Under the pieces are notes generated by a model. The model had not been told where the DNA came from, did no database searches, and was given only the letters and a program-made list of their open reading frames with translations. The position numbers and the translations under genes are program-made. 40,955 bases of DNA from Actinomycetota bacterium. Lineage in GTDB: Bacteria; Actinomycetota; Thermoleophilia; Gaiellales; Gaiellaceae. Shown one piece after another: positions 6,621 to 17,565 of the stretch. The number at the start of each line of letters is the position of its first letter. Position 1 is the stretch's first letter. The DNA is taken from positions 14,445-55,399 of the forward strand of contig VAXG01000029.1 in NCBI GenBank assembly GCA_005883355.1, in the 5' to 3' direction.

Positions 6621-8459
6621 CTAGTACGAGCCTTTGACCGGCCGCCCGCCGAGCCTGCCTGAGACCGAGTTCTTCGAGAAGCTCAGCGTGCCGGAGACGG
6701 CCGCCGCCCCGGAGACACGGACTGAGCCCTTGTAGGAAAGGGGCAATTGTCCAGGCACGAACGTCACTTTCCCACTCAACTGGACACCGCTGACCGCGCT
6801 GTAGCGGCTCAACGTGAAGCTCAGCGCCTTCTGGGAAAGGACGAGCTTGCCGCCGTAGAGACCTCGGGGAGCAAACGCCGCCGAGGAGAGCACGATTTGA
6901 AGCCAGGTCGACTCCGCCTCGCGCAGAGTCCTCGCCGCAGCCGTCAGCGTGGCCTTCACCGACGCGCTCGCCGGGCGACCCGGAAAGGCGCCCAGGATCT
7001 TCCCCACCGGCGGGACTCGCGGACAGGATGCCGCGCGGAAACTCGGAAGCGTCCCGAGGATCCAACGTCTGATCGCATCGGCGGCGCAACCCGAGAAGTC
7101 CGCGGAGGACACGCTGTGTCCGACGCCGGGCACCGTGATCAGCTGGCCTTTGGGAAACGCGGAGATCACAGCGATCGCATTCGCGATCGGGGTCCGCAGG
7201 TCGAAGCCACCGTTGACCGCGAGTACGGGCACGTTCGGCAGCGGCCCCGGTCCGAGCGGCGTGTTTCCGGTTGGTGCGGGCCACTGCTCGCAGAAGTAGG
7301 CAGTCCCGATGCGCGCCGCCCAGTTTCCGAACGGTCCGACGCTGCCGGGTGGAAACGCTCCGACGGTTGCATCGAGAATCGCCGGGCGCGCAGCGGGTGG
7401 AGTGTCCGGAGCGAACGGGAAGCTACCGTCCGCACAATTCGTCGCGGCATACAGGCCGAAGCTCAAATCTTCCGCGGACAGGACGCTCGTCCGCAGGTCG
7501 AGGTCGTACAACCGCAGCAAGGGGCGCGCGTTGCCGAGCAAGGCGGCGTGAACCGCAGCCGGCGCCTCGGCGGCCAGGCCGGGTGAGAGATCCGCATCGA
7601 TGATCAGCGAGATGAGCTCTTCACCGTTCATGTGCAGAACCCGCAGCTTCCCGTTAGGCGCAATGACCTTTCCGTTCACAGGATGAGCCTCGAGCCGATT
7701 CGCGAGTTTGACGACGTCCCCGGCGAAATTCTGCGTGGCGCCACGGCAGATGCCGCCCGCGCAGAACGCGGTGAGAGTGCCCGGCATCTCCCTCAGGACG
7801 TTTCGCTCGAACGGGTCGGGATACGCGGGCGCGACGACGGAGTCCAGGACGATCCGCTCGACTGCATCCGGGTGAGCAAGCGCGTAAGCGAGCGCCAGCT
7901 TGGTTCCGTACGACACGCCGAAGAGCCCGATGCGTCCGGCTCCCAGCGCAACCCGGACCGACTCCAGGTCTTCGGCGTGGTCGCGCGTCGCATAGAAGCG
8001 TCGCCCCGGTCCGATGATGGTCGCGCAGTCGCGGGCGAGGGCTGCGTCCTGTTCGATCGTCGTCAGCGTCGAGGTCTGCAGCCCAGGGCAATCGATGAGG
8101 CCGGATTTCCCGGTCCCTCGGTTGTCGAAGGCCACGAGCGTGTAACCGGGAAACATGGTCTGCATCTCCTGAGCAGCGCTTGCAGAGCCAAGTCCGTAGG
8201 CACCGGCCGATCCCTGGCCCGGACCGCCCGCGATCAGGAACATCGTCCCACGCGAGAGCCCACTCGCCGGCAAGACCTCCACGTGAAGCGGGATCGTGCC
8301 CGGCACGGCGCCGCTCCGATCGAGCGGGACGTCAACCGTCCCGCATTGGACGCCGTCCGTGGTCTGTGGACAAGGCGAGAGGGCGATCGCCGCGCGCGCC
8401 TGGCCCGGTGTGGCCAGCACGAAGACGACGGCAAGACCCAGGAGGAGACGACGACCCAC
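6621..8459 (-). CDS. Secreted alpha/beta hydrolase, TAP-like peptidase
   Basis: 612 residues beginning at a GTG. A signal peptide ends near residue 23 (LATPGQARA-A). The catalytic triad of the tripeptidyl-aminopeptidase/prolyl-aminopeptidase group is visible: Ser183 in FGVSYGTKLAL, Asp420 in VNGGFDLRTP and His448 in PGVGHSVSS; the oxyanion segment is AGGPGQGS (residues 77-84) and FDNRGTGKSG precedes the nucleophile. Actinomycete relatives release N-terminal peptides from proteins outside the cell. About 130 residues follow the hydrolase domain (480-612); these are Ser/Gly/Val-rich and probably a beta-sandwich of unknown role. It has its own -10-like element ten bases before the start. Confidence 0.86.
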   Translation of the reverse strand: MGRRLLLGLAVVFVLATPGQARAAIALSPCPQTTDGVQCGTVDVPLDRSGAVPGTIPLHVEVLPASGLSRGTMFLIAGGPGQGSAGAYGLGSASAAQEMQTMFPGYTLVAFDNRGTGKSGLIDCPGLQTSTLTTIEQDAALARDCATIIGPGRRFYATRDHAEDLESVRVALGAGRIGLFGVSYGTKLALAYALAHPDAVERIVLDSVVAPAYPDPFERNVLREMPGTLTAFCAGGICRGATQNFAGDVVKLANRLEAHPVNGKVIAPNGKLRVLHMNGEELISLIIDADLSPGLAAEAPAAVHAALLGNARPLLRLYDLDLRTSVLSAEDLSFGLYAATNCADGSFPFAPDTPPAARPAILDATVGAFPPGSVGPFGNWAARIGTAYFCEQWPAPTGNTPLGPGPLPNVPVLAVNGGFDLRTPIANAIAVISAFPKGQLITVPGVGHSVSSADFSGCAADAIRRWILGTLPSFRAASCPRVPPVGKILGAFPGRPASASVKATLTAAARTLREAESTWLQIVLSSAAFAPRGLYGGKLVLSQKALSFTLSRYSAVSGVQLSGKVTFVPGQLPLSYKGSVRVSGAAAVSGTLSFSKNSVSGRLGGRPVKGSY

Positions 8460-8469
8460 CAGGCACGGC

Positions 8470-8475
8470 AGAGTA
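8470..8475 (-). promoter_or_regulatory. -10-like hexamer TACTCT of the TAP-like hydrolase gene
   Basis: TACTCT on the minus strand lies ten bases before the GTG start of the hydrolase gene, with no ribosome site between. It fits the TANNNT-plus-short-spacer pattern seen before several genes here. Confidence 0.35.
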
Positions 8476-8531
8476 GCACCGCCCGTGTACGCTTCCGGTG
8501 CCCGGTATCCGCTACGGAACTGGAGCTTGGA

Positions 8532-9188
8532 GTGTTCGAGAGCATCAAGGTGATCGGTTCAGGCCGCGTCGGCTCGGCCGCCTCGGCTCGCTTGCGCGAG
8601 CGCGGGATCGCCGTGGTCGACGAGGGCCAACTCGTGCTGCTCTGTGTGCCGGACGCCTCCATCGCCGATGTTGCGGTCGCGCTCGACGAGGGCCCGTGGG
8701 TGGCCCATGTTTCCGGAGCGACGCCGCTGTCCGCGCTCGAGCCGCATCGCCGCCGCTTCTCGATGCACCCGCTTCAGACATTCGCACGCGCGCGCGGGCC
8801 CGAGCAGTTCGACGGAGCCTGGGCCGCCGTGACGGCCGAATCGGAAGAGGCGCGGACGGCCGGTTTCTGGTTGGCGGAAACCCTCGGGCTGCAGCCGTTC
8901 GAGCTCGCCGACGACGCGCGGCCGCTGTACCACGCGGGCGCCGCGATCGCGTCGAACTATCTCGTCACGCTGCACGCGGTGGCGTCGGAACTCTTCCGCG
9001 CGGCCGGTGCTCCTCCCGAAGCACTCGTTCCACTGATGCGCAGGACGATCGACAACGGGTTCGAGCTGACCGGGCCCATCGAGCGCGGCGACTGGGAGAC
9101 AGTGGAGGCGCACCGGCGCGCGATCCGCACCGCGAGGCCCGAGCTGGAGCCCCTGTACGACGTGCTGGCCGAGGCGACGGCGAAATGA
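8532..9188 (+). CDS. Rossmann-like/DUF2520 protein, candidate ketopantoate reductase
   Basis: 218 residues. The N-terminus IKVIGSGRVGSAASARL is a dinucleotide-binding Gly motif. The middle carries FSMHPLQTFA, typical of the DUF2520 family, and the C-terminal helical half has AGAAIASNYLVTLHAVASEL, as in 6-phosphogluconate-dehydrogenase-like reductases. It lies directly before panC, overlapping it by ATGA. No panE is present in the window. DUF2520 proteins often sit beside pan genes and an alternative ketopantoate reductase (PanG) has been described, so NADPH-dependent reduction of ketopantoate to pantoate is my inference. The start is the GTG at 8532, six bases after GGAG; the long open frame upstream is the antisense of the hydrolase gene. 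Confidence 0.82.
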   Translation: MFESIKVIGSGRVGSAASARLRERGIAVVDEGQLVLLCVPDASIADVAVALDEGPWVAHVSGATPLSALEPHRRRFSMHPLQTFARARGPEQFDGAWAAVTAESEEARTAGFWLAETLGLQPFELADDARPLYHAGAAIASNYLVTLHAVASELFRAAGAPPEALVPLMRRTIDNGFELTGPIERGDWETVEAHRRAIRTARPELEPLYDVLAEATAK

Positions 9189-9973
9189 AGACGCTGCGAA
9201 CGATCGCGACGGTGCGTCAATCGCTTGCGGGTAGGGGACGCGTCGGGCTCGTACCGACGATGGGTGCGTTCCACGAAGGACATCTCGCACTCTTCCGCGC
9301 CGCGCGAGAGGAGTGCGAGACCGTGGTCGTGTCGTTGTTCGTCAATCCGGCCCAGTTCGCCGCGAACGAAGATCTTTCGCGTTATCCGCGGGACGAGACG
9401 CGCGACGCGGAGCTCGCAGAGGAAGCGGGCGTCGACATCCTGCTCGTCCCTTCAGCGGAAGAGATGTACCCGGATGGATACGCCACGTGGGTCGACGTCG
9501 AGGAGATCGGAGCCGAAGGGGCTGCGAGGCCCGGTCACTTCCGCGGCGTCGCAACGGTGTGCCTGAAGCTCTTCAACATCGTGCAGCCCCAAGTGGCGTA
9601 CTTCGGCCAGAAGGATGCGCAACAGGCTGTGCTCCTGCTTCGAATGATCCGCGACCTGAACGTCGATCTCGACCTACGCATCGTTCCGACGGTCCGCGAC
9701 GTGGACGGCCTGGCACTTTCGTCTCGCAACGCCTACCTCTCGGAGCGGGAGCGGCGGCAGGCGCTCGCTCTGCCGCGTGCGCTGGAGGCCGGCCGCGCCG
9801 CAAACGTCGAGGATTCCGACCCTGTCGCTGCAGTCCGAGGCGCGCTCAACGGGCTCGAGCCCGATTACGTCGAACTGCTCGATCTCGACGGCATCAAGAT
9901 TCTCGCCGCCGCCGCGCGAGTCGGCTCCACACGGCTCATCGACAACGTCGTTCTGGAAGGAGATCTGAAGTGA
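9185..9973 (+). CDS. panC: Pantothenate synthetase (pantoate-beta-alanine ligase)
   Basis: 262 residues, slightly shorter than the usual 280. It joins pantoate and beta-alanine using ATP. The nucleotidyltransferase HIGH-like motif is PTMGAFHEGH (residues 24-33), followed by VSLFVNPAQF, YFGQKDAQQA and the KMSKS-equivalent region GLALSSRNAYL. The shortness lies in the C-terminal lid domain, which is compact. The ATG overlaps the stop of the DUF2520 gene (ATGA), and its own stop overlaps the GTG of panB (GTGA), so the three genes form a tightly coupled pantothenate operon. panD is not in the window. Confidence 0.97.
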   Translation: MKTLRTIATVRQSLAGRGRVGLVPTMGAFHEGHLALFRAAREECETVVVSLFVNPAQFAANEDLSRYPRDETRDAELAEEAGVDILLVPSAEEMYPDGYATWVDVEEIGAEGAARPGHFRGVATVCLKLFNIVQPQVAYFGQKDAQQAVLLLRMIRDLNVDLDLRIVPTVRDVDGLALSSRNAYLSERERRQALALPRALEAGRAANVEDSDPVAAVRGALNGLEPDYVELLDLDGIKILAAAARVGSTRLIDNVVLEGDLK

Positions 9974-10872
9974 CAACCCGACCGCGCAAGCCGGCTCCGA
10001 ACACTCCCGGGCCCGGGAAGCTTCCACTTCCCGAACTGGAGGACCTCAAGCGGCGCGGGGAGAAGATCGCCATGGTCACGGCCTACGACGCTCCGAGCGG
10101 CCGCCTCGCCGACGCAGCTGGAGTCGACATCGTCCTCGTCGGCGATTCGGCGGCAATGGTCGTCCTCGGCTACGACTCGACGGTCCCCGCGACGATGGAC
10201 GAGATGCTGATGCTGACCCGCGCAGTGACGCGCGGTGCGCACCGTCCGCTCGTGGTCGCCGACATGCCGTTCGGCTCGTTCCAGATCTCGGACGAGGAAG
10301 CGCTCGCGAACGCAATCCGCTTCGTCAAGGACGCCGGTGCAGACGGCGTCAAGCTCGAAGGCGGCGGATCGTCGATCTCACGCGTGCGCGCCCTCGTCGG
10401 AGCAGGCGTTCCGGTGATGGGGCACATCGGCCTCACGCCTCAGTCGGCCACCATGCTCGGGGGTTTCAAGGCGCAGGGCCGCTCGGCCGAAAAGGCCCGA
10501 GCCTTGCTCGCGGACGCGCGCGAGCTCGAGTCCGCCGGCTGCTTCGCACTCGTGCTCGAAGCGGTTCCGGCGCCGGTGGCGAAGCGCATCACCTCGACGC
10601 TGTCGATTCCAACGATCGGGATCGGCGCAGGCGCCGACTGCGACGGGCAGGTGCTCGTCTGGCACGACCTGCTCGGCCTCTACGACGGTCACGCACCGCG
10701 GTTCGTGAAGCAATATGCAAATCTCGCCCCGGAGATCATCGCCGCCCTGAGGCGTTACGTCGACGATGTGCGGAGTGGCGCCTTTCCCGAGACGAAGCAC
10801 ACCTATGCGATGCCGGACGAGGAGCTCGCGGTGTTCTCAGAGGGCGTAGAGCACGCTCACCGCGACGGCTAG
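9970..10872 (+). CDS. panB: 3-methyl-2-oxobutanoate hydroxymethyltransferase
   Basis: 300 residues with an extra Pro-rich N-terminus of about 20 residues before the TIM barrel. It makes ketopantoate from 2-oxoisovalerate and methylene-tetrahydrofolate. Seen: IAMVTAYDAPSGRLAD, LVGDSAAMVVLGYDST (metal-ligand region), VVADMPFGSF, DGVKLEGG, VMGHIGLTPQS and IPTIGIGAGADCDGQVLVWHD. It starts at GTG 9970-9972, overlapping the panC stop. Its 3' end overlaps the convergent membrane-protein gene by 36 bases. Confidence 0.97.
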   Translation: MTTRPRKPAPNTPGPGKLPLPELEDLKRRGEKIAMVTAYDAPSGRLADAAGVDIVLVGDSAAMVVLGYDSTVPATMDEMLMLTRAVTRGAHRPLVVADMPFGSFQISDEEALANAIRFVKDAGADGVKLEGGGSSISRVRALVGAGVPVMGHIGLTPQSATMLGGFKAQGRSAEKARALLADARELESAGCFALVLEAVPAPVAKRITSTLSIPTIGIGAGADCDGQVLVWHDLLGLYDGHAPRFVKQYANLAPEIIAALRRYVDDVRSGAFPETKHTYAMPDEELAVFSEGVEHAHRDG

Positions 10873-11490
10873 CCCTGCAGCGATCGCGGCGCCGAATCCG
10901 ACTCCGGCTAGCGAGCGGCTCCAACTCCACCCGTGCACGGTGCGAACGCCGATGACGAGCAAGACAAGCGCCCAAAACACGAACGCGTAGAACGCCCACG
11001 CGAACAGGTTTCCCGTGCCGTGGCCGTCCGCACCGCCGGTCCGAAAAAGATCCCAGCCATAGACTCCGATCCGGATCGGCCAGTAGACGACCAGCGCAAG
11101 CGCAATCGGCACGGCGGCGAACGCAAGAACGTGCCGTGCCCTCCGAAAGCTGCCGCGGCCTCCGAGTTTCCGGAGCGCGACGTGCAGCACCTTTCCGACG
11201 ACGAAGTAGAGCGTGAAGCCGTAGAGCCCCCCGGCGAGAAAAGCCCAGACGGTGAGCAGTGTCCCGTCGATCTGGACGTCGTCGAGCAGCGTGCTCGCGA
11301 CCGTCGTGGCCAGAACCGCGGCGATTCCGGCAAGCCAGACGATCGCGCCGGCTGTGTCCGCGCGCGCTTCGGCGGCCTCATCCGAATCGTCACGTAGGGA
11401 AGCGAAGACACTCCGCGGGCTGTGCAGGACGAGCAGCGCCCGGAGGAACCACTCTCTCTCGTCGCGGCGCGACTCCGCCCTCGTGGCCAC
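10837..11490 (-). CDS. Yip1-like multi-pass membrane protein
   Basis: 217 residues. A charged N-terminus (about 45 residues) is followed by about five hydrophobic segments: around AGAIVWLAGIAAVLATTVAS, LTVWAFLAGGLYGFTLYFVV, LAFAAVPIALALVVYW, FAWAFYAFVFWALVLLVIGV and GFGAAIAAGLAVAVSVLYAL. The arrangement resembles the bacterial Yip1/DUF1282 membrane families, whose function is unknown. It starts at GTG 11488-11490 with GGAG close by and TACGCT just before it. It is convergent with panB (36-base overlap) and divergent from the gene at 11540. Confidence 0.75.
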   Translation of the reverse strand: MATRAESRRDEREWFLRALLVLHSPRSVFASLRDDSDEAAEARADTAGAIVWLAGIAAVLATTVASTLLDDVQIDGTLLTVWAFLAGGLYGFTLYFVVGKVLHVALRKLGGRGSFRRARHVLAFAAVPIALALVVYWPIRIGVYGWDLFRTGGADGHGTGNLFAWAFYAFVFWALVLLVIGVRTVHGWSWSRSLAGVGFGAAIAAGLAVAVSVLYAL

Positions 11491-11539
11491 GTCTCCAGCG
11501 TAGTGGACCGCGAGCCGCCGGACGTTCGTAGACGTAGAG

Positions 11540-12700
11540 ATGCTCCGCTGGGTCGTCCTCCTCGTCCTGCTCTTCATTGCGGCGCCCGCTCGTGCGGGGA
11601 CGCGCTGCGACACGCAGGGACCGCGCGGCCCGGTCGGCCTTCCAGACACGATCCTGGTCAAAGGCGCCTGCGGAACGTTCGCCTTCCACCCCGATGGAGT
11701 CGCCGAACTGGTGCATCCGCGCCCTTGGGCTCCGTCCTGGGCGCCGGGCGCCCTGGCTCGGGCCGATGAGCGCACGTACATCGCCCATCCGCGGCGTCAC
11801 CTGGTGCTCTTGCGTGACGCCGGAGTCCTGTGGCGCTCACGTCTTGCGCATGGCAGCGACAACGTCGTCGTTCGCGGTGGCACGATCGCGTTCACCGCGT
11901 ACGAGCGTCCCGCCCCCGACCTGTGGATGGCTCGGGTCGGGGGTCCCGAACGCCTGGTCGGCCGGGGTGAGGATCTGCATGGGTGGGCGCATGCCGGCGG
12001 CTTCTTCACGCAACGCGGGTTCGACGTACGAGTCCGTGCGGGGGACGGTCGGTTGCTCAGACGTCTGGGATCTGTCCGGTGGACCGCCTACGAACGCGAG
12101 ACGCAGTCATTGCTTGCGATCAGCACTTCGAATCTGCTCCTACGGAGCGATGGTCGACAGTGGACGACGCTGGCGGACCTCCGCTCACTTGGGCTCGCCC
12201 GGCACCCGTGGCTCGAAGTGCTGCCGCGCGGGCTGATCCACGTCGGCTCCGGCAACCGCATGCTTCTCCTTCGCCGTGACGGGACGCGCTTCGCCTCCGC
12301 CTCGCTGGCCCGAAAGCCGCACGGCAACCGCGGCGAGACGATCGTCAGCAGCTTGCTCCCGCTCCCCGCGCAACGGGGGGTGGTCTTCGCCGTCAATTAC
12401 CGGGGGGTCGGTAAAGCCGGCGCTACCGATCGTGTGCTCTTACTGGAGCGCGGCCGGCACGTGCCTCGAGTTCTGTACGAGCGACGCGCGAATCCGGTGC
12501 AGTGTGGCTACTGGGCGAATCTCTCCCTGCACGGCAACAGCCTCTTGTACTGGCCAAGCCAGGGTCGCGCGCTGGTCGTGCTCGACACGCTAAGGAGACG
12601 CGCGCCGGTCGATCTGTGGCCGACCGTGCTCCGCACGCCCGGGTTCCGGCATCGTGGCTGGCTTCGACGAGCCGCTTGGGCCTCAGCCTGGAACGGCTGA
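11540..12700 (+). CDS. Secreted hypothetical protein, probable beta-rich fold
   Basis: 386 residues. The signal peptide is clear: MLRWVVLLVLLFIAAPARA, with cleavage expected after ARA. The mature part has no motif I recognise. It consists of short alternating hydrophobic strands with recurring Arg/Asp turns (for example RRHLVLLRDAGVLWRS, DVRVRAGDGRLLRRLGSV, NRMLLLRRDGTRFASASLA), which suggests repeated beta-sheet blades as in a propeller. Cysteines are few. It is convergent with uvrA (seven bases between stops) and has no other partner on its strand. Confidence 0.72.
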   Translation: MLRWVVLLVLLFIAAPARAGTRCDTQGPRGPVGLPDTILVKGACGTFAFHPDGVAELVHPRPWAPSWAPGALARADERTYIAHPRRHLVLLRDAGVLWRSRLAHGSDNVVVRGGTIAFTAYERPAPDLWMARVGGPERLVGRGEDLHGWAHAGGFFTQRGFDVRVRAGDGRLLRRLGSVRWTAYERETQSLLAISTSNLLLRSDGRQWTTLADLRSLGLARHPWLEVLPRGLIHVGSGNRMLLLRRDGTRFASASLARKPHGNRGETIVSSLLPLPAQRGVVFAVNYRGVGKAGATDRVLLLERGRHVPRVLYERRANPVQCGYWANLSLHGNSLLYWPSQGRALVVLDTLRRRAPVDLWPTVLRTPGFRHRGWLRRAAWASAWNG

Positions 12701-12707
12701 CCTCGGT

Positions 12708-15545
<2,838 letters not shown>

Positions 15546-15554
15546 AACCGGCCC

Positions 15555-15590
15555 AGTTTAGCTAGGTGGATCGGATCGAACAAGTGTTCG
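15555..15590 (-). promoter_or_regulatory. uvrA promoter with LexA (SOS) box
   Basis: The palindrome CGAACAAGTGTTCG at 15577-15590 matches exactly the CGAAC-N4-GTTCG operator of LexA in Gram-positives and actinomycetes. On the minus strand TTGTTC (15583-15578) is followed after 17 bases by TAAACT (15560-15555), then nine bases to the uvrA ATG. The operator thus covers the -35, the classic arrangement for LexA repression. Confidence 0.85.
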
Positions 15591-15631
15591 TTTGACAGCC
15601 GGGAAACCCGCTCGGGGAGCCGAGAAACGAG

Positions 15632-16057
15632 TCAGCCGCTGAGCCGCTCGACCAGGCCGTAAACCCGTCGCGGCTTCGGTACGTAATCGATCTCGAGATC
15701 GCCGGCCACGATCGTCCCGTAACCCATGAACCGACCGGCCAGGCTTTGCTCGATCTCGACCGCCCCCAGGCGCGAAAGGCGCACCGCGGCCGCCCGGCGG
15801 TGGAACGTCCCATGCACCACGAACAGCTTCTCGGTGGTCAGGACGACACGCGTTCGCTCCCACATCCATACGGCTCGGAGCGCGATCCCGGCCCCGGCGA
15901 GCTGGAGTACAACGCCCGCGATCGTCGCCGGCCAGCCGATCGCCATGCAACCGATCCCGACGACCGCGAGGCCGAGCGCGCGCACGAACGGACCGGCGAG
16001 CACGACTGCATGTCGCCGCTCGTCGAGACAGACTCGTTCCCAGCCCGAGGTGATCAT
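15632..16057 (-). CDS. Bacterial PH-domain (bPH2-like) membrane protein
   Basis: 141 residues. The N-terminal part has two closely spaced membrane helices (about residues 20-65, around LGLAVVGIGCMAIGW and VVLQLAGAGIALRAVWMW). The C-terminal part has VVLTTEKLFVVHGTFHRRAAAVRLSRLGAVEIEQSLAGRF split over strands, the pattern of the YdbS/YdbT-type PH domain in which 'Tt.rl....G...r....ipl..i..v' recurs. Such proteins are membrane-associated with unknown ligand. It is divergent from the transporter gene at 16099, 41 bases away. No good Shine-Dalgarno is seen. Confidence 0.75.
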   Translation of the reverse strand: MITSGWERVCLDERRHAVVLAGPFVRALGLAVVGIGCMAIGWPATIAGVVLQLAGAGIALRAVWMWERTRVVLTTEKLFVVHGTFHRRAAAVRLSRLGAVEIEQSLAGRFMGYGTIVAGDLEIDYVPKPRRVYGLVERLSG

Positions 16058-16098
16058 CGCGTTTGCCGCTTTCGCCGGACGGCGAAAGATCCCTGGTC

Positions 16099-17154
16099 AT
16101 GAAGGAAACAGCGCAGCGGGTCGCTCTCTCGACGTTGATCGTCATCGCCATCGTCGCGACGGCGCTCGCCCTCTGGAAGCTGAAGGTTGTTCTGGCCCTC
16201 GTTTTCCTCGCCTTCATCCTCGCCGCGGCGCTGCGCCCCGGGATCGAGAGGCTCGCACGGGCCGGCATCCCGAGAGGGTTCGGCCTGCTCATCCACTACG
16301 TCGTTCTGACCGGACTGATCGCCCTCGCCCTCTGGATGGTCGTGCCGCGCGCCGTCGACCAGGTGCAGAGCGCCCTGGGAGGAACGACCAAGGCCCAGAT
16401 CCACCAGGAGGCGAAGAACTCCAAGGGGATCAAGCACGAGGTCCTCACCGCAATCGACAAGCGTCTGCGCGAGGTGCCCAAGGCGGGCGACCTGCTGCAT
16501 CCGGCGGTCGAAGTGACGTTGAAGGTCTTCGAGATCTTGCTCGGGATCTTCTTCGTCCTCGCGACGGCCGCTTACTGGATCTTCGAGCGTGAGCGAGCGG
16601 TCGATTTCGTCGCCTCGCTCTTACCAAGGCCGAAGCGGAAGAAGATGCGCGACACCTGGGACCTGATCGATCTCAAGCTCGGGGCATTCGTGCGCGGACA
16701 CGCGCTCCTGATCCTCCTCGTCGGAACGGTGCTGTCGCTCGCGTTCTGGGCCGTGGGCGAGCCGTACTTCATCCTGATCGGAGCCTTCGCCGGAGCAGTC
16801 GAGATCGTCCCGGTCATCGGGCCGATCTCGGCGGGCGTGCTGGCGGTCGGCGTCGGGGCGACCGTGTCCTGGCACGTGGCGCTGGCCGCCGGGATCTGCG
16901 TCCTCGTCGTACGGTGGGTCGAGGACTACCTGATCGTGCCGCGCGTGCTCGGGGAGGCGGTCGGCCTGTCACCGCTCCTCGTCCTCGTCTCGGTCACCGC
17001 AGTGGGGATCCTCCTGGGCGGCTTCGCGGTCGTGCTCGCTGTCCCGCTCGTGGCGGTGCTCGTCACCGTGCTCGACGTCGTCGTGCGCGATGTCGACCCG
17101 GCCGAGGAAGACGTGCCGACGGTGCTCTTCCCGGCCAAGGACGCCGAGACGTAG
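16099..17154 (+). CDS. AI-2E family transporter (TqsA/PerM-like)
   Basis: 351 residues from the ATG at 16099; a TTG at 16063 would add 12 residues. The layout is typical of the family: two membrane helices at the start (LIVIAIVATALALWKLKVV and LVFLAFILAAALRPGIERL), a soluble loop with VPRAVDQVQSALGG, then helices at ILLGIFFVLATAAYW, LILLVGTVLSLAFWAVG and LIGAFAGAVEIVPVIGPI, ending with WVEDYLIVPRVLGEAVGLSPLLVL spread over the last re-entrant region and two helices. Family members export autoinducer-2 or act as cation antiporters; the substrate here is not predictable. The last 20 residues are acidic and cytosolic. Confidence 0.9.
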   Translation: MKETAQRVALSTLIVIAIVATALALWKLKVVLALVFLAFILAAALRPGIERLARAGIPRGFGLLIHYVVLTGLIALALWMVVPRAVDQVQSALGGTTKAQIHQEAKNSKGIKHEVLTAIDKRLREVPKAGDLLHPAVEVTLKVFEILLGIFFVLATAAYWIFERERAVDFVASLLPRPKRKKMRDTWDLIDLKLGAFVRGHALLILLVGTVLSLAFWAVGEPYFILIGAFAGAVEIVPVIGPISAGVLAVGVGATVSWHVALAAGICVLVVRWVEDYLIVPRVLGEAVGLSPLLVLVSVTAVGILLGGFAVVLAVPLVAVLVTVLDVVVRDVDPAEEDVPTVLFPAKDAET

Positions 17155-17180
17155 GACTTAAGTGGCTCAGAGCAGCCGAG

Positions 17181-17507
17181 TCAGGCTGCGAGCGCCGAGA
17201 CGATCGCCGCCTCGAGGTCGCGGAGGCGGAAAGGCTTGAGTAGGTACGCAATGGGGCTGAGCGCACGAGTCTCGTCGCTCGGCGGAGAGATGCTCGTGCA
17301 GATGATCGGGAAATTCTCGAGCCGGCGCCGTAGCCGGGCCGCCGCAGCCAGGCCATCCGCAGAGGCCGGCTCGAGAATCATCACCGCAGGCGTGTCGCCG
17401 CTGGTCAGCTCGCCGTGACCGACCGGCTCGTGGCCGGCCCTCCTGACGACCGCCTCTAGCAGGACCCTGAGGTCGGGATGAGGCTCGCTGATCAGGATCC
17501 TTGCCAT
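17181..17507 (-). CDS. Degenerate receiver-domain protein, Glu at phospho-Asp site
   Basis: 108 residues with the length and pattern of a lone CheY-like receiver: ARILISEPHPDLRVLLEAVV at the start, a hydrophobic strand VMILEPASADG at 43-52, FPIICTSISPPSDE (switch Thr/Ser strand) and AYLLKPFRLRDLEAAI (conserved Lys91-Pro). The acidic pocket is altered (SEPHPD where DDD is usual) and the phosphoacceptor position is Glu46, not Asp. It therefore cannot be phosphorylated normally; Glu may mimic the phosphorylated state. The start is the ATG at 17505-17507 after GAGG. It is divergent from an intact OmpR-type regulator gene only 58 bases away, so the two may share control. Confidence 0.8.
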   Translation of the reverse strand: MARILISEPHPDLRVLLEAVVRRAGHEPVGHGELTSGDTPAVMILEPASADGLAAAARLRRRLENFPIICTSISPPSDETRALSPIAYLLKPFRLRDLEAAIVSALAA

Positions 17508-17565
17508 GCCCTCAATGTCGGCAGGGCTGGTAGGGAACGCGCTTTCGGCCCAGTATGAGACAGGT

